Shown: positions 18,451 through 29,972 of the stretch, piece after piece
Position numbering within the stretch: position 1 is the stretch's first letter
Layout: every line of letters starts with the position of its first letter
Notes under the pieces: generated by a model
Told to the model about the DNA's origin: nothing
Database searches by the model: none
The model's input: only the letters and a program-made list of their open reading frames with translations
Assembly (NCBI GenBank): GCA_003279855.1
Contig: QCGO01000004.1
Coordinates: 1 to 64,000 of the forward strand
DNA length: 64,000 bases
Direction: 5' to 3'
Origin: Prochlorococcus sp. AG-388-E21
GTDB taxonomy: Bacteria > Cyanobacteriota > Cyanobacteriia > PCC-6307 > Cyanobiaceae
Program-made: the position numbers and the translations under genes

Positions 18451-19563
18451 CTAAGCTATTTTCTTGATGTTATTAGCAATCACAGCATTTTCTGGATTAT
18501 TATTTAATGCTTTCATCGAATTAGAACTTACTTCAGTACCCTCTGTTAGTTTCGTTTTGACAATATTTTCTACTTTATTCTTTATTTCTAAGTTCTGATC
18601 CAACCAAATAATTGTGTTATCTCTTCCTTGGCCAATATTTTCTCCTTCGTAACTATACCAAGCACCTCTCCTAATTATTATATTAGTCTCTTCTGCTAAA
18701 TCTAATAAACATCCTGTCGTACTGATCCCTTTGCCGAATAGAATATCAAACTCTGCAATTCTAAATGGAGGAGCTACTTTATTTTTTGCTACTTTTACTT
18801 TTGCTCTTATTCCATATTCTTCTGTACCTCTTTTAAGAGTCTGAATTCTTCTGATATCAAGTCTTACTGAAGCATAAAACTTTAATGCATTACCTCCTGT
18901 AGTTGTCTCTGGATTTCCATATGTAACTCCGATTTTTAAGCGTAATTGATTGAGGAATATCACCGTACATCCTGATTTACCAATATTACCAGTTATTTTT
19001 CTCATTGCTTGACTCATTAGTCTTGCCTGGCTTCCTATAACGTGATCTCCCATTTCACCTTCTATTTCTGCTCTAGGAGTTAATGCTGCTACTGAATCAA
19101 CAACAACGAGGTCTACAGCAGTTGATCTTATGAGTTGATCAACTATTTCTAAAGCCATTTCACCTGTATCTGGCTGCGAAACTAGTAAATTTTCGACATC
19201 CACTCCCAGAGAGGCGGCATAGACTGGATCTAAAGCATGTTCAGCATCAACAAATGCTGCTATACCCCCATTTCTCTGTACTTCTGCTATTGCGTGAAGA
19301 GTTAGGGTTGTTTTACCTGAACTTTCAGGTCCGTAAACTTCAACCACTCTTCCCTTTGGATATCCTCCTCCTAATGCTAAGTCTAATGTAAGAGCTCCTG
19401 TAGATATTGTTTCTACTTTCATTCTGGAGGCATCTCCAAGCCTCATTATTGATCCTCTACCAAAGTTTCTTTCTATTTGTCCTAAGACTAGATTTAAGGC
19501 TTTGTTTTTCTCTTCAGATGAGGATTCTTTTGAATCCTTTTTTCTTTTTTCTTCTAAACTCAT
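18451..19563 (-). CDS. recA: Recombinase A
   Basis: [67 protein letters not shown]. Confidence 0.98.
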   Translation of the reverse strand: MSLEEKRKKDSKESSSEEKNKALNLVLGQIERNFGRGSIMRLGDASRMKVETISTGALTLDLALGGGYPKGRVVEVYGPESSGKTTLTLHAIAEVQRNGGIAAFVDAEHALDPVYAASLGVDVENLLVSQPDTGEMALEIVDQLIRSTAVDLVVVDSVAALTPRAEIEGEMGDHVIGSQARLMSQAMRKITGNIGKSGCTVIFLNQLRLKIGVTYGNPETTTGGNALKFYASVRLDIRRIQTLKRGTEEYGIRAKVKVAKNKVAPPFRIAEFDILFGKGISTTGCLLDLAEETNIIIRRGAWYSYEGENIGQGRDNTIIWLDQNLEIKNKVENIVKTKLTEGTEVSSNSMKALNNNPENAVIANNIKKIA

Positions 19564-19643
19564 TTTAATTTATTGATAAGTCCTCATAATTATTTTAAAT
19601 CTATAATTGTTAAATAAATTTAAAATCAATAATTACAATTCAT

Positions 19644-19657
19644 AGTACATGTGTACT
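19644..19657. promoter_or_regulatory. Cyanobacterial LexA (SOS) box upstream of recA
   Basis: AGTACATGTGTACT fits RGTACNNNDGTWCB and lies about 80 bp upstream of the recA start. Confidence 0.8.
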
Positions 19658-19671
19658 TTAGCTGAAGATAA

Positions 19672-20448
19672 CTAAATTGCAAGTAAATCTTCTAAACTTT
19701 TCAACTTTAATAATTTAATTTCAAGTGGCAAATTAAGTCGATCTATATTTTTTAAATAGCCCCAATCAGCCAAATAGCAAGGAATATTACTTGTCAAAGG
19801 GTTTTGCTTTATATCAAGAAGTGTATTTCTCCTATCTTCGATAAAGCCCATGATTTCATATTCTCTCCAGAGTTCTGAAATAATCTCAACTTTTGTTCCC
19901 GATTCATAGCCAAAAATTAACTCCGGGAAAATATTTAATTTTTCAAGAATTTTGCCTGCAAATATTTTTCCTTTCGTTGTTATGATTCCCGTATGGATTT
20001 TTTCTTTCTTTAATTTTTCTATAAAAACTATAACTTCATAAAATGGGCGATGTAACCTTATCCAATTGTCAAAATCATTTTCTATTTGATATTTTCTTGC
20101 TTTATCAAGACATTTTTGTAAATCTTCAGCCACCCAAGAATTTTCTAATAAAACTTTCTGACAATTTTGATGATATTTATTTAGGAAATTGATTTTGTTT
20201 TGATCGTTTATTGGATCTTCATTTTTGATAATTTGGTGGGCAATGATTAACATCTCCCATCCATATTTAACCCAGGGTCTCATTTCTATAAAAGTATTTG
20301 GAACTTGTTTGTAAAGATTTTGATCAATTAAGATTTTTGGAGAATTTATAAATTTTTCAAAAGCGAATAATGAACTGTGCCAGTATTCATTCATTCCATC
20401 AACAATAACCCCATCAAAATCAAATAGAAATAATTTATTAGAGCTCAC
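19672..20448 (-). CDS. HAD superfamily hydrolase
   Basis: LFLFDFDGVIVDGMNEYW; GIITTKGK; MGFIEDRRNTLLDI. Confidence 0.8.
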   Translation of the reverse strand: MSSNKLFLFDFDGVIVDGMNEYWHSSLFAFEKFINSPKILIDQNLYKQVPNTFIEMRPWVKYGWEMLIIAHQIIKNEDPINDQNKINFLNKYHQNCQKVLLENSWVAEDLQKCLDKARKYQIENDFDNWIRLHRPFYEVIVFIEKLKKEKIHTGIITTKGKIFAGKILEKLNIFPELIFGYESGTKVEIISELWREYEIMGFIEDRRNTLLDIKQNPLTSNIPCYLADWGYLKNIDRLNLPLEIKLLKLKSLEDLLAI

Positions 20449-20465
20449 TCAACTAATTTTTAGAA

Positions 20466-20537
20466 CTGGGCCGCTAGGATTCGAACCTAGGAATGTCGAG
20501 ACCAAAACCCGATGCCTTACCACTTGGCGACGGCCCA
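20466..20537 (-). tRNA. tRNA-Gln (anticodon TTG)
   Basis: Minus strand TGGGCCGTCGCCAAGTGGTAAGGCATCGGGTTTTGGTCTCGACATTCCTAGGTTCGAATCCTAGCGGCCCA; anticodon loop TTTTGGT. Confidence 0.93.
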
Positions 20538-20641
20538 ATGAAATTTTATTTTAATACATTACTAGATTTTTTTCTATCAAAAATATAAATTTTTATTCTA
20601 GATTTTCTGAAATTGTTTTTTAATTTAATTAAACAGTCGGA

Positions 20642-21652
20642 TTAGCTGGTTTTCCATGGGTTAAGCAATTTTTGTGCTTTTTTTATAGCTAAATCCATTT
20701 TTTCTGGATATTCATATAATTTTTTATTATTTTTGTTGGCATCTTCAATAAGTGGTTGCATTATCTTTCTGGCAGAACTCCCAAAGGCAATTCCATCAGG
20801 AAAATTATTTATTTTCAAAAATTCATGAGTTTTTCCATTTGTTCCTCCTGCTAATTGAATTAAACCTGGGGGAAGATGAGATCCTATATTGTTCCATAAT
20901 TTAACTGTATCCTTACCTGTTGCTGGAGATAGATCCCCAGACATAGGTCTTCCATCTAGTTGCCAAATAAGCGGCACTTTATGTTCGACAAGAATTTCAT
21001 ATCTTTCCCAGAGAGCTTTTAAAAGATCTTTTGGACCTTTTTGGGATTGATTTAATCCACAACTTACAGATATTTTTTTTAATTTTACTCCTGAAGTTTT
21101 GAGAATATTTGCAACTTGTATAAAAGAATCTAGTCGATTGATTTCCGTATGAATTTCTACTGCATCAGGTTTTAATGTTTGTAGAGTTTGTGGTAAGTCA
21201 TTATTTGATAATTTATATTCATATTCAGAAATTAAATTTAGGGGACAACTATTTATACATCTTCCACATCCATAACATTTATTTTCCTTTACACCAGAAT
21301 AATCAATTGCAAAGGTAGGGCAAATCCTTTCGCATGGCCTAGGACAATTAGAGGGGCATTTCAACGGATCAAATTTAGCTTTGCGAAAATGTATATCCTT
21401 TCCATCACTAATGCTTATCATCAATCCAGGAGAGGCACCATAGAGTTTTTTGGCCCATTTAATACCATTTCTCGCTGCTTCAACTATAGATTCGTCAGCA
21501 GCAACATCAATATAGTCAACTCCAGCAGCGGAATAAATAGCACTTAAATCTTCAATGGCAACAATATCTTCATTGCTTGCCCCGCAAATTAATTTAACCC
21601 ATTTATCTGATCCCTTTTTATTTTTTTTTAACAACTCAATTTCAGAATTCAT
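20642..21652 (-). CDS. ldpA: LdpA, iron-sulfur circadian clock input protein
   Basis: Ferredoxin-like clusters [14 protein letters not shown] and [12 protein letters not shown]; adjacent to ndhN. Confidence 0.85.
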   Translation of the reverse strand: MNSEIELLKKNKKGSDKWVKLICGASNEDIVAIEDLSAIYSAAGVDYIDVAADESIVEAARNGIKWAKKLYGASPGLMISISDGKDIHFRKAKFDPLKCPSNCPRPCERICPTFAIDYSGVKENKCYGCGRCINSCPLNLISEYEYKLSNNDLPQTLQTLKPDAVEIHTEINRLDSFIQVANILKTSGVKLKKISVSCGLNQSQKGPKDLLKALWERYEILVEHKVPLIWQLDGRPMSGDLSPATGKDTVKLWNNIGSHLPPGLIQLAGGTNGKTHEFLKINNFPDGIAFGSSARKIMQPLIEDANKNNKKLYEYPEKMDLAIKKAQKLLNPWKTS

Positions 21653-22112
21653 TCATTATGTAATCATTTAATGTTTGCCATTCAAGTTTTCTAGAACCAC
21701 CCATTTCAACAACAATTTTTAGTTTGTTATCTGAAGTACAGATTTTAATTAAGCTTTCTAGCTCAGATTGAGATAAGACTTGACCTTCCAATAGCCATAA
21801 TAATTTATCCTCATCATTCTCATTAAATAGTTCAGACGCTTGAGGGATTACTTGTTGAACTTCTCCAAGAGCACCATTTCTGCCAATACTTTGATGACCG
21901 AGATGAGGTGGCCTTATACCATGTAATTTTAGTAAAAATACTTCAGGATCTCCTAATCCTCTAGCAGAGGTAATGTAAGTTTTAAAACCTTTAGCTCGCA
22001 TTCTTCTTAAAAGACGGGTTTCATACCCCCCCTCTAGAGGTGCAAACATTGCTAAGCACTTATTTTTATTTAAATCATTATGAAACTTTTTTCCTGTCAG
22101 AAGTAATGGCAT
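21642..22112 (-). CDS. ndhN: NAD(P)H-quinone oxidoreductase subunit N
   Basis: [49 protein letters not shown]; 11 bp overlap with ldpA. Confidence 0.9.
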   Translation of the reverse strand: MPLLLTGKKFHNDLNKNKCLAMFAPLEGGYETRLLRRMRAKGFKTYITSARGLGDPEVFLLKLHGIRPPHLGHQSIGRNGALGEVQQVIPQASELFNENDEDKLLWLLEGQVLSQSELESLIKICTSDNKLKIVVEMGGSRKLEWQTLNDYIMNEF

Positions 22113-22153
22113 AAAGATTCTCTTTAACTATATATTATTTCATTTTATGGTAC

Positions 22154-22405
22154 TTGATGATGTACAATTTATATTCGGTGAATTTTTTTATGCTCGCAAG
22201 CTAGCCGAGCCTCTTGAATATTCACGTTTTTTAGCGTTTCGTTAAAGAAATTTGGGATAGGTTGAACCCTATGAGAAACTTTCTAATCTTAGAAAAGTCT
22301 CACTCCTACATTTAAATTAAATTTTTGATTGATAACATTGTTGAAACTTTTAAGAGGTTTGACAATTAACCAAAAATTTTTTATGAGCTAGCCTACTCAA
22401 GTCTT
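22154..22405 (+). promoter_or_regulatory. Putative promoter and structured leader of the ribosomal protein operon
   Basis: TACAAT -10-like box at 22163-22168; hairpins GCTCG..CGAGC, ATAGGTTGAACCCTAT and GAGAAACTTTCTAATCTTAGAAAAGTCTC before rplC. Confidence 0.4.
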
Positions 22406-23059
22406 ATGTCTATAGGAATTTTAGGAAAAAAATTGGGCATGTCTCAATTATTCGATGAGGATGGTAATGCAGTACCGGTTACTCTTATAGAGGCTGGCCC
22501 TTGTCGAGTCACGCAATTAAAAACACAACCTTTGGATGGTTATAGTGCTATTCAAATAGGCTATGGAATATCAAAGGATAAGCATTTAAGTAAGCCTGCG
22601 AAAGGACATCTACTAAAATCAGGTGAAATACTCTTAAAACACTTAAAGGAATATAGAGTCGAAGAGACTTCTTCTTATGAGATTGGAAAGGAAATAACTG
22701 TCACAAATTTTGAGGTTGGTCAGAAAGTTGATATTAGTGGGAAATCAATGGGTAGAGGTTTTTCTGGATATCAAAAAAGACATGGTTTTAGTAGAGGACC
22801 TATGAGTCATGGTTCAAAAAATCATAGAGCTCCTGGATCAACAGGTGCTGGAACAACTCCAGGGAGAATTTACCCTGGCAAAAGGATGGCAGGAAGATAT
22901 GGAGGTAAAAAAATCACGACAAAGGGTTTACTAGTGGTCAAAATTGATGATCAGAAAAATTTACTTGTAGTAAAGGGTTCTGTACCAGGCAAACCTGGCT
23001 CGATAGTTAATATAAAGCCTAATAATGTTGTAGGTAACAAGGGAGGAGCAAAATCATGA
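22406..23059 (+). CDS. rplC: 50S ribosomal protein L3
   Basis: [44 protein letters not shown]. Confidence 0.98.
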   Translation: MSIGILGKKLGMSQLFDEDGNAVPVTLIEAGPCRVTQLKTQPLDGYSAIQIGYGISKDKHLSKPAKGHLLKSGEILLKHLKEYRVEETSSYEIGKEITVTNFEVGQKVDISGKSMGRGFSGYQKRHGFSRGPMSHGSKNHRAPGSTGAGTTPGRIYPGKRMAGRYGGKKITTKGLLVVKIDDQKNLLVVKGSVPGKPGSIVNIKPNNVVGNKGGAKS

Positions 23060-23688
23060 CAACCCTAGAAACTTTAAAATGGGATGGCAAAAAAGCTGGT
23101 AAGGTCTCAATTGAGTTAAAAGTTGCCAAAGAGACTTCTTCTGCCGATTTAATTCATAGAGCTGTTCTTAGACAATTAGCTAACAAAAGACAGGGAACTG
23201 CATCTACTTTGACAAGATCTGAAGTTCGTGGAGGAGGTAGGAAGCCATATAAGCAAAAGGGTACGGGTAGAGCTCGTCAAGGATCAATTAGGACCCCATT
23301 AAGACCTGGAGGAGGGGTAATTTTTGGCCCTAAACCACGTTCGTATAATTTAGATATGAACCGAAAAGAAAGAAGATTAGCACTTAGAACAGCCTTGATG
23401 TCTAGGATTGCTGATATCAAAACTGTTGAAGATTTTGGTTCAACATTAAACCAACCAAAAACGAGTGAGATAATTAATGGTCTTTCTAGACTAGGAATAG
23501 AAAAAACAGAAAAGGTTTTAATTATTCTTGATGATCCCTCTGATATCATCAAAAAATCTATTAACAATATTGAAAAGGTAAAATTAATTGCTGCTGATCA
23601 ATTAAATGTTTTTGATATTCTCAATGCTAATAAGTTAGTTATTGGTCAATCAGCAATCAATAAAATTCAGGAGGTTTATGGATCATGA
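23056..23688 (+). CDS. rplD: 50S ribosomal protein L4
   Basis: [40 protein letters not shown]. Confidence 0.98.
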   Translation: MTTLETLKWDGKKAGKVSIELKVAKETSSADLIHRAVLRQLANKRQGTASTLTRSEVRGGGRKPYKQKGTGRARQGSIRTPLRPGGGVIFGPKPRSYNLDMNRKERRLALRTALMSRIADIKTVEDFGSTLNQPKTSEIINGLSRLGIEKTEKVLIILDDPSDIIKKSINNIEKVKLIAADQLNVFDILNANKLVIGQSAINKIQEVYGS

Positions 23689-23987
23689 GTAGATTATTTG
23701 ATTCTCGTTTAGCAGATATAATCCGCAAACCTGTAATTACAGAAAAAGCGACAAATGCTCTAGATCTTAACCAATATACTTTTGAGGTAGATCATAGGGC
23801 TGCAAAGCCTCAGATAAAGGCAGCAATTGAGGCCTTGTTTAGTGTTAAAGTTATAGGAATAAACACTATGAATCCTCCAAGGAGAACAAGAAGAGTCGGT
23901 AAATTCTCCGGGAAACGTTCTCAAATTAAAAAGGCAATTGTCCGTCTTGCTGAAGGAGACAAAATTCAACTATTCCCAGAATCTTAA
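23685..23987 (+). CDS. rplW: 50S ribosomal protein L23
   Basis: [41 protein letters not shown]. Confidence 0.97.
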   Translation: MSRLFDSRLADIIRKPVITEKATNALDLNQYTFEVDHRAAKPQIKAAIEALFSVKVIGINTMNPPRRTRRVGKFSGKRSQIKKAIVRLAEGDKIQLFPES

Positions 23988-23999
23988 GGAGTATTTATT

Positions 24000-24863
24000 A
24001 TGGCTATTCGTAAATTCAAACCCTATACACCTGGAACTAGACAAAGAGTTGTTACTGACTTTAGTGAGATTACAGGTTCAAAACCAGAAAGATCATTAAT
24101 AGTTTCTAAGCATAGGAATAAAGGTAGAAATAATAGAGGAGTTATAACCTGTCGTCACAGAGGAGGCGGACACAAAAGACAATACAGATTAGTAGATTTC
24201 AGAAGAGACAAAAAAAATATTAATGCAAAGGTTGCAGCTATTCATTATGATCCTCATAGAAATGCGAGACTTGCACTTTTATTTTATGAAGATGGAGAGA
24301 AAAGATATATAATCGCACCAGCGGGAATAAAAGTTGGTCAAAATGTAATTTCTGGTGAAGATGTTCCAATTGAAGAAGGGAATGCAATGCCCCTATCTTC
24401 CATGCCATTAGGATCGAGTGTTCATTGTGTAGAACTGTATGCTGGCAGAGGTGCTCAAATGGTCAGATCTGCAGGAGCTAGTGCCCAACTAATGGCTAAA
24501 GAAGGAGAGTATGTCGCCCTAAAACTCCCATCTACTGAAGTTAGACTAGTACGCAAGGAATGTTATGCAACTTTAGGCGAAGTGGGTAATTCTGAAATAC
24601 GTAATACTAGCTTAGGAAAAGCAGGAAGAAGAAGATGGTTAGGTAGAAGACCTCAAGTAAGAGGTAGTGTTATGAACCCATGTGATCATCCACATGGAGG
24701 AGGAGAGGGAAAAGCTCCGATTGGTAGGGCAGGCCCTGTAACTCCATGGGGTAAGGCTGCACTTGGATTAAAGACACGTAAGAAAAACAAGCCAAGTAAC
24801 AAATTAGTTGTTCGAAGACGTCGTCGTGTTTCTAAGAGAAGTAGAGGAGGAAGAGATTCTTGA
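24000..24863 (+). CDS. rplB: 50S ribosomal protein L2
   Basis: [53 protein letters not shown]. Confidence 0.98.
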   Translation: MAIRKFKPYTPGTRQRVVTDFSEITGSKPERSLIVSKHRNKGRNNRGVITCRHRGGGHKRQYRLVDFRRDKKNINAKVAAIHYDPHRNARLALLFYEDGEKRYIIAPAGIKVGQNVISGEDVPIEEGNAMPLSSMPLGSSVHCVELYAGRGAQMVRSAGASAQLMAKEGEYVALKLPSTEVRLVRKECYATLGEVGNSEIRNTSLGKAGRRRWLGRRPQVRGSVMNPCDHPHGGGEGKAPIGRAGPVTPWGKAALGLKTRKKNKPSNKLVVRRRRRVSKRSRGGRDS

Positions 24864-24870
24864 TTACTAC

Positions 24871-24895
24871 TATTTCTATTTCTATTTCTATTTTA
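24871..24895 (+). repeat. TTTCTA-type hexanucleotide tandem repeat between rplB and rpsS
   Basis: tatttctatttctatttctatttta in the rplB-rpsS spacer. Confidence 0.8.
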
Positions 24896-24901
24896 TAAAT
24901 T

Positions 24902-25177
24902 ATGGGACGCTCATTAAAAAAAGGACCTTTTATAGCAGATAGTTTGCTTAAAAAGGTAGAAAAACAAAATACTGATAATGATAAATCAGTCATCAAAACA
25001 TGGTCTAGATCTTCGACTATTCTTCCTGTTATGATTGGCCATACTATTGCTGTTCACAATGGTAAGGCCCATATACCAGTATTTATTACTGAACAAATGA
25101 TTGGCCATAAATTAGGTGAATTTGCTCCTACAAGAACCTATCGTGGTCACTTAAGAGACAAGAAGGGGGCAAGATAA
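24902..25177 (+). CDS. rpsS: 30S ribosomal protein S19
   Basis: [49 protein letters not shown]. Confidence 0.98.
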   Translation: MGRSLKKGPFIADSLLKKVEKQNTDNDKSVIKTWSRSSTILPVMIGHTIAVHNGKAHIPVFITEQMIGHKLGEFAPTRTYRGHLRDKKGAR

Positions 25178-25564
25178 ATGACAAAAACACCTGAAATGAC
25201 AAAAACAGCTATTGCTCACGGTAAGTATATTCGTGGTTCTGCATCAAAAGTAAGAAGAGTTCTCGATCAAATTAGAGGCAAATCTTATAGAGACGCACTT
25301 ATTATGTTGGAATTTATGCCATATAGATCTACTGATCCTATTACCAAAGTTTTAAGATCTGCAGTAGCTAATGCAGAACATAACTTGGGTATGGAACCCT
25401 CGTCTCTAGTAATATCTTCAGCTTCGGCTGATAACGGTCCGGTGATGAAAAGGTTCAGACCAAGAGCTCAAGGTAGAGCTTTCTCTATCAAAAAGCAGAC
25501 TTGCCATATAAGTATTTCTGTTGAATCTGCTCCTAATCAAATTAATACGGAGGCACAAAACTAA
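25178..25564 (+). CDS. rplV: 50S ribosomal protein L22
   Basis: [42 protein letters not shown]. Confidence 0.97.
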   Translation: MTKTPEMTKTAIAHGKYIRGSASKVRRVLDQIRGKSYRDALIMLEFMPYRSTDPITKVLRSAVANAEHNLGMEPSSLVISSASADNGPVMKRFRPRAQGRAFSIKKQTCHISISVESAPNQINTEAQN

Positions 25565-26295
25565 TGGGTAATAAAATTAATCCAACAGGGTTTAGGTTAG
25601 GTATTACACAAGAACACCGTTCAAAATGGTTCGCTACTTCTAAAACTTATCCAACTCTTCTTCAAGAAGATCATAAAATTCGTACTTTTATCCAAAAGAA
25701 ATATAGTTCAGCTGGAATCAGTGATGTTCTAATTGCTAGAAAAGCCGATCAGTTAGAACTTGAATTGAAAACAGCCAGACCTGGAGTGATTGTAGGAAGG
25801 CAAGGAAGTGGTATTGAAGAATTGAGATCAGGTATACAAAAAACTATAGGAGATAGAACAAGACAAGTTCGAATTAATGTAGTTGAAGTGGAGAGAGTTG
25901 ATGCGGATGCATATTTACTTGCTGAATACATAGCACAACAATTAGAAAAAAGAGTTGCTTTTAGAAGAACTATAAGGATGGCTTTGCAAAGAGCACAAAG
26001 GGCTGGAGTTCTAGGCTTGAAAGTACAAGTAGGAGGAAGACTCAATGGTGCAGAAATAGCTAGAACAGAGTGGACTAGAGAAGGTAGGGTTCCTCTTCAT
26101 ACTTTGAGAGCTGAGGTTGATTATGCACTGCGCGAAGCAAATACAACTTATGGTGTATTAGGAATTAAAGTTTGGGTTTTTAAAGGGGAGGTTCTTCCTA
26201 AAGAAGAACAAACTATTCCTGTTGGTGCTATTCCAAGAAGGAAAGGTAGTCGAAAACCTCAGCAATTTGAGGATCGTTCAAATGAGAATTCATAG
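25564..26295 (+). CDS. rpsC: 30S ribosomal protein S3
   Basis: [39 protein letters not shown]. Confidence 0.98.
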   Translation: MGNKINPTGFRLGITQEHRSKWFATSKTYPTLLQEDHKIRTFIQKKYSSAGISDVLIARKADQLELELKTARPGVIVGRQGSGIEELRSGIQKTIGDRTRQVRINVVEVERVDADAYLLAEYIAQQLEKRVAFRRTIRMALQRAQRAGVLGLKVQVGGRLNGAEIARTEWTREGRVPLHTLRAEVDYALREANTTYGVLGIKVWVFKGEVLPKEEQTIPVGAIPRRKGSRKPQQFEDRSNENS

Positions 26296-26306
26296 GAGGT
26301 ATAACA

Positions 26307-26789
26307 ATGCTTAGTCCAAAACGTACTAAATTCCGAAAACAGCATAGAGGCAGAATGAAAGGTATTGCCTCTAAGGGCAACACCATTGCATTTGGTCAGT
26401 TTGCACTCCAAGCTCAAGATTGTGGGTGGGTAACTGCTCGACAGATTGAAGCAAGTAGAAGAGCAATGACAAGATATGTTAAACGTGGTGGAAAAATATG
26501 GATTCGTATTTTCCCAGACAAACCAGTCACTATGAGACCAGCTGAAACTAGGATGGGATCAGGAAAAGGAAATCCAGAGTTTTGGGTAGCTGTTGTAAAA
26601 CCTGGAAGAATATTATTTGAAATGGGCGGTGATGAGATTACAGAAGAAATTGCAAAAGAAGCTATGCGTTTAGCCCAATATAAATTACCAGTAAAAACAA
26701 AATTTATTTCTGGTGATATAAATCTAAGTAGTGATTCATCAGTAGAAGTTAAGACAGGGAAAAATTCAAATGAGGAGGTTAAAAAATGA
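26307..26789 (+). CDS. rplP: 50S ribosomal protein L16
   Basis: [43 protein letters not shown]. Confidence 0.98.
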   Translation: MLSPKRTKFRKQHRGRMKGIASKGNTIAFGQFALQAQDCGWVTARQIEASRRAMTRYVKRGGKIWIRIFPDKPVTMRPAETRMGSGKGNPEFWVAVVKPGRILFEMGGDEITEEIAKEAMRLAQYKLPVKTKFISGDINLSSDSSVEVKTGKNSNEEVKK

Positions 26790-27004
26790 AAAATTCAGAA
26801 TCTATAAAAGAATTTAAAAAGTTAAATTCTTCTCAAATTAGTGAAAAAATTGATCAACTTAGAAAAGATCTTTTTGACTTAAGATTCAAACAGGCAACAA
26901 GACAGCTTAATGAAACTCATCAATTCAAAATCATTAAGAAACAAGTTGCACAATTACTTACTCTTAGTAAAAGTCAATCCACTTCTCAAAAACCCGCTGA
27001 TTAA
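26786..27004 (+). CDS. rpmC: 50S ribosomal protein L29
   Basis: [36 protein letters not shown]. Confidence 0.95.
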   Translation: MKNSESIKEFKKLNSSQISEKIDQLRKDLFDLRFKQATRQLNETHQFKIIKKQVAQLLTLSKSQSTSQKPAD

Positions 27005-27012
27005 TTATTGCT

Positions 27013-27279
27013 ATGGCACTTAAAGAAAGAATTGGTACTGTTGTAAGCGACAAAATGGACAAAACAGTTGTTGTTGCCGTAATCAATAGATACCCACATC
27101 CAACTTATAAAAAGATTGTAAGTAAAACTACTCGCTACAAGGCACATGATCCAGAAAACACATGTGTTTTGGGAGATCGAGTTAAAATTAAAGAAACAAG
27201 GCCACTAAGTGCTCATAAAAGATGGGCAATAGAGGAAATTCTTAATAAAACAATAATGAGTAAGGAGGATAAAAAATGA
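27013..27279 (+). CDS. rpsQ: 30S ribosomal protein S17
   Basis: [51 protein letters not shown]. Confidence 0.97.
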   Translation: MALKERIGTVVSDKMDKTVVVAVINRYPHPTYKKIVSKTTRYKAHDPENTCVLGDRVKIKETRPLSAHKRWAIEEILNKTIMSKEDKK

Positions 27280-27641
27280 TTCAACAAGAAACTTATTTAA
27301 CTGTTGCTGATAACAGTGGAGCTAAAAGACTTCAATGTATAAGAGTGCTTGGTTCAAATAGAAGATATGCACATGTGGGAGATGTTGTAGTTGCATCAGT
27401 AAAAGACGCTTTGCCAAATATGGGAGTTAAAAAATCAGATGTCGTTAAAGCCGTTATTGTAAGGACAAAGCATACTTTAAGAAGAAATACAGGTAACTCA
27501 ATTCGTTTCGATGATAATGCAGCCGTTTTGATTAATGAAGATAAAAATCCAAAAGGTACAAGAGTCTTTGGTCCAGTAGCAAGGGAATTACGCGATAAGA
27601 ATTTTACAAAGATAGTTTCTTTAGCTCCGGAGGTTATTTAA
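27276..27641 (+). CDS. rplN: 50S ribosomal protein L14
   Basis: [54 protein letters not shown]. Confidence 0.98.
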   Translation: MIQQETYLTVADNSGAKRLQCIRVLGSNRRYAHVGDVVVASVKDALPNMGVKKSDVVKAVIVRTKHTLRRNTGNSIRFDDNAAVLINEDKNPKGTRVFGPVARELRDKNFTKIVSLAPEVI

Positions 27642-27998
27642 ATGTTGGACTCACTTAAACAAAAGAAAAATTTCAAACGAATAAAAATGAGAATAAAAAC
27701 AGGAGACTTAGTCAAAGTTATTAACGGTAAAGAAAAGGGTAAGACTGGTGAAGTATTAAAAACAATCCCTCTAGAAAATAGAGTAGTGGTGAAGGGAGTA
27801 AATCTTAGAACAAAACACATAAAACCTACTCAAGAAGGTGAAAGTGGGAGAATATTGACAGAAGAAGCATCATTACACGCTTCTAATGTAATGTTTTTTT
27901 CAAAGGATAAAAATCTAATAAGTAAAATAGAATATTTTATTGATAAAGAGGGAGTTAAAAAAAGAAGATTAAAAAAAACTGGTGAACTAATTGATTAA
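27642..27998 (+). CDS. rplX: 50S ribosomal protein L24
   Basis: [44 protein letters not shown]. Confidence 0.96.
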   Translation: MLDSLKQKKNFKRIKMRIKTGDLVKVINGKEKGKTGEVLKTIPLENRVVVKGVNLRTKHIKPTQEGESGRILTEEASLHASNVMFFSKDKNLISKIEYFIDKEGVKKRRLKKTGELID

Positions 27999-28073
27999 AT
28001 TCTTCATCAAAAACGAGATTTCAATTTTCTTATTACACAATTCTGACAAAGACCAGAATTAATTACAAAAATC

Positions 28074-28610
28074 ATGACTCTTAAAACTCGCTACAAAGAA
28101 GCAATAAGACCAAAGCTTTTAAAAGAACTTGGCCTTAAAAATATTCATCAAGTACCCAAGGTTATCAAAGTTAACGTAAATAGAGGCCTTGGAGAAGCTG
28201 CTTCAAATTCAAAGGCTTTAGAGGCCTCTTTAAATGAAATGGCAACTATTACGGGACAAAAAGCTTTAGTTACAAGATCCAAAAAAGCAATTGCTGGCTT
28301 TAAAATAAGGGAAGGAATGCCAATTGGCTGTACTGTTACCCTTAGGGGAGATAGAATGTATTCTTTTTTAGAAAGATTTATAAATCTAGCCTTACCAAGA
28401 ATTAGAGACTTCAGAGGTGTTAATCCAAAAAGCTTTGATGGAAGAGGTAACTATACTTTAGGAGTTAAAGAACAATTGATATTCCCTGAAATCTCATTTG
28501 ATAAAATTGATTCCATTAGAGGAATGGACATCACAATTGTCACTAGTGCCTCAACAGATCAAGAAGGTAAAGCTCTCCTGAAAGAGCTAGGAATGCCTTT
28601 TAGTAATTAA
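28074..28610 (+). CDS. rplE: 50S ribosomal protein L5
   Basis: [49 protein letters not shown]. Confidence 0.97.
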   Translation: MTLKTRYKEAIRPKLLKELGLKNIHQVPKVIKVNVNRGLGEAASNSKALEASLNEMATITGQKALVTRSKKAIAGFKIREGMPIGCTVTLRGDRMYSFLERFINLALPRIRDFRGVNPKSFDGRGNYTLGVKEQLIFPEISFDKIDSIRGMDITIVTSASTDQEGKALLKELGMPFSN

Positions 28611-28620
28611 CTTTATAAAC

Positions 28621-29022
28621 ATGTCAAATCACGATCCTATTTCAGATATGCTTACTCGTATAAGAAATGCGAGTCAAAAAAAGCATACATCCACCGCGAT
28701 CCCAGCTTCTAAAATGTCTCTTAGCATAGCTAAAGTTCTTCAAAAAGAAGGCTTCATTAATGATATTAATGAGGAAGGTGAAGGTTACAAGTCTCAAATC
28801 GTTTTAGGACTTAAATATAGTGGTAAAAATAAATTTCCTACTATCAGATCAATGCAAAGAGTAAGTAAGCCTGGATTGAGAGTTTATAAAAATACAAAGG
28901 GCTTACCAAAAGTTCTTGGGGGTCTTGGAGTTGCTATAGTATCAACTTCAAAGGGTGTAATGAGTGACCGTGACGCAAGGAAACAAGGCATCGGTGGCGA
29001 AGTTCTTTGTTATGTTTATTAA
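28621..29022 (+). CDS. rpsH: 30S ribosomal protein S8
   Basis: [32 protein letters not shown]. Confidence 0.97.
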   Translation: MSNHDPISDMLTRIRNASQKKHTSTAIPASKMSLSIAKVLQKEGFINDINEEGEGYKSQIVLGLKYSGKNKFPTIRSMQRVSKPGLRVYKNTKGLPKVLGGLGVAIVSTSKGVMSDRDARKQGIGGEVLCYVY

Positions 29023-29034
29023 GGAGTATTAATT

Positions 29035-29575
29035 ATGTCAAGAATAGGAAAATCTCCAGTACAAATACCAGAAAAGGTATCTGTTGATATTAATGGATTA
29101 AGCATTACCGTAAAGGGTCCAAAAGGGGAACTTAAAAGACTTATGCCTGAAGGTGTGAATTTTGATCAGAAAGAAAATATGATTGTTGTTACTCCAGCAA
29201 CTACGAAAAGATATTCACGGGAAAGGCATGGTCTTTGTAGAACATTGATTTCAAATATGGTTCAAGGAGTTACTGAAGGTTACTCAAAGAAATTGGAAAT
29301 AGTTGGTGTTGGATCTAGGGCTCAAGTGAAAGGAAAAAATTTAGTAGTAAGTGCTGGATATAGTCATCCAGTAGAAATGAGCCCCCCCCGATGGTATAAC
29401 ATACAAAGTTGAAAGTAATACAAATGTAACTGTATCTGGAATTGATAAAGAAATTGTTGGAAATGAAGCAGCAAAAATCAGATCAATCAGACCTCCAGAA
29501 CCCTATAAAGGTAAAGGTATCAAATACCAAGATGAGAGAATCATCAGAAAAGCTGGTAAATCCGGCAAAAAATAA
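29035..29575 (+). CDS. rplF: 50S ribosomal protein L6, interrupted by a +1 frameshift at a C8 run
   Basis: Frame 1 (29035-29412) gives N-terminal L6 to [14 protein letters not shown]; dropping one C of 29382-29389 continues [61 protein letters not shown] (179 aa). Confidence 0.93.
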
Positions 29576-29588
29576 TTGATTTAAAATC

Positions 29589-29957
29589 ATGGCTAAAATT
29601 TCAAGGAAACTTCAAACTCAAAAAAGACATAAAAGATTAAGGCGTTACTTAATCGGTAGTAGCGTACGCCCAAGATTAGCTGTTTTCCGTTCAAATAATC
29701 ATATTTACGCTCAAGTTATTGACGACGATGCACAACAAACCATATGTTCTGCATCTACGGTAGATAAAGAACTCAAGGAAGATAAAGAAAAACTCTCTTC
29801 TAACTGCAGCTCCTCTTCAATTGTTGGTAAATTATTAGCTAAAAGAGCAATTAAGAAAGGTGTTAAACAAGTAATTTTTGATAGAGGTGGGAATCTATAT
29901 CATGGGAGAGTTAAAGCTCTAGCAGATGCGGCCCGTGATGCAGGCTTGAATTTCTAA
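29589..29957 (+). CDS. rplR: 50S ribosomal protein L18
   Basis: [61 protein letters not shown]. Confidence 0.97.
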   Translation: MAKISRKLQTQKRHKRLRRYLIGSSVRPRLAVFRSNNHIYAQVIDDDAQQTICSASTVDKELKEDKEKLSSNCSSSSIVGKLLAKRAIKKGVKQVIFDRGGNLYHGRVKALADAARDAGLNF

Positions 29958-29972
29958 ATATTTATTTTTATC

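Noticed and set aside
23056-29022. Short overlaps and tiny gaps between ribosomal protein genes as unusual
   Set aside because: Normal for the conserved S10/spc operon and streamlined genomes.
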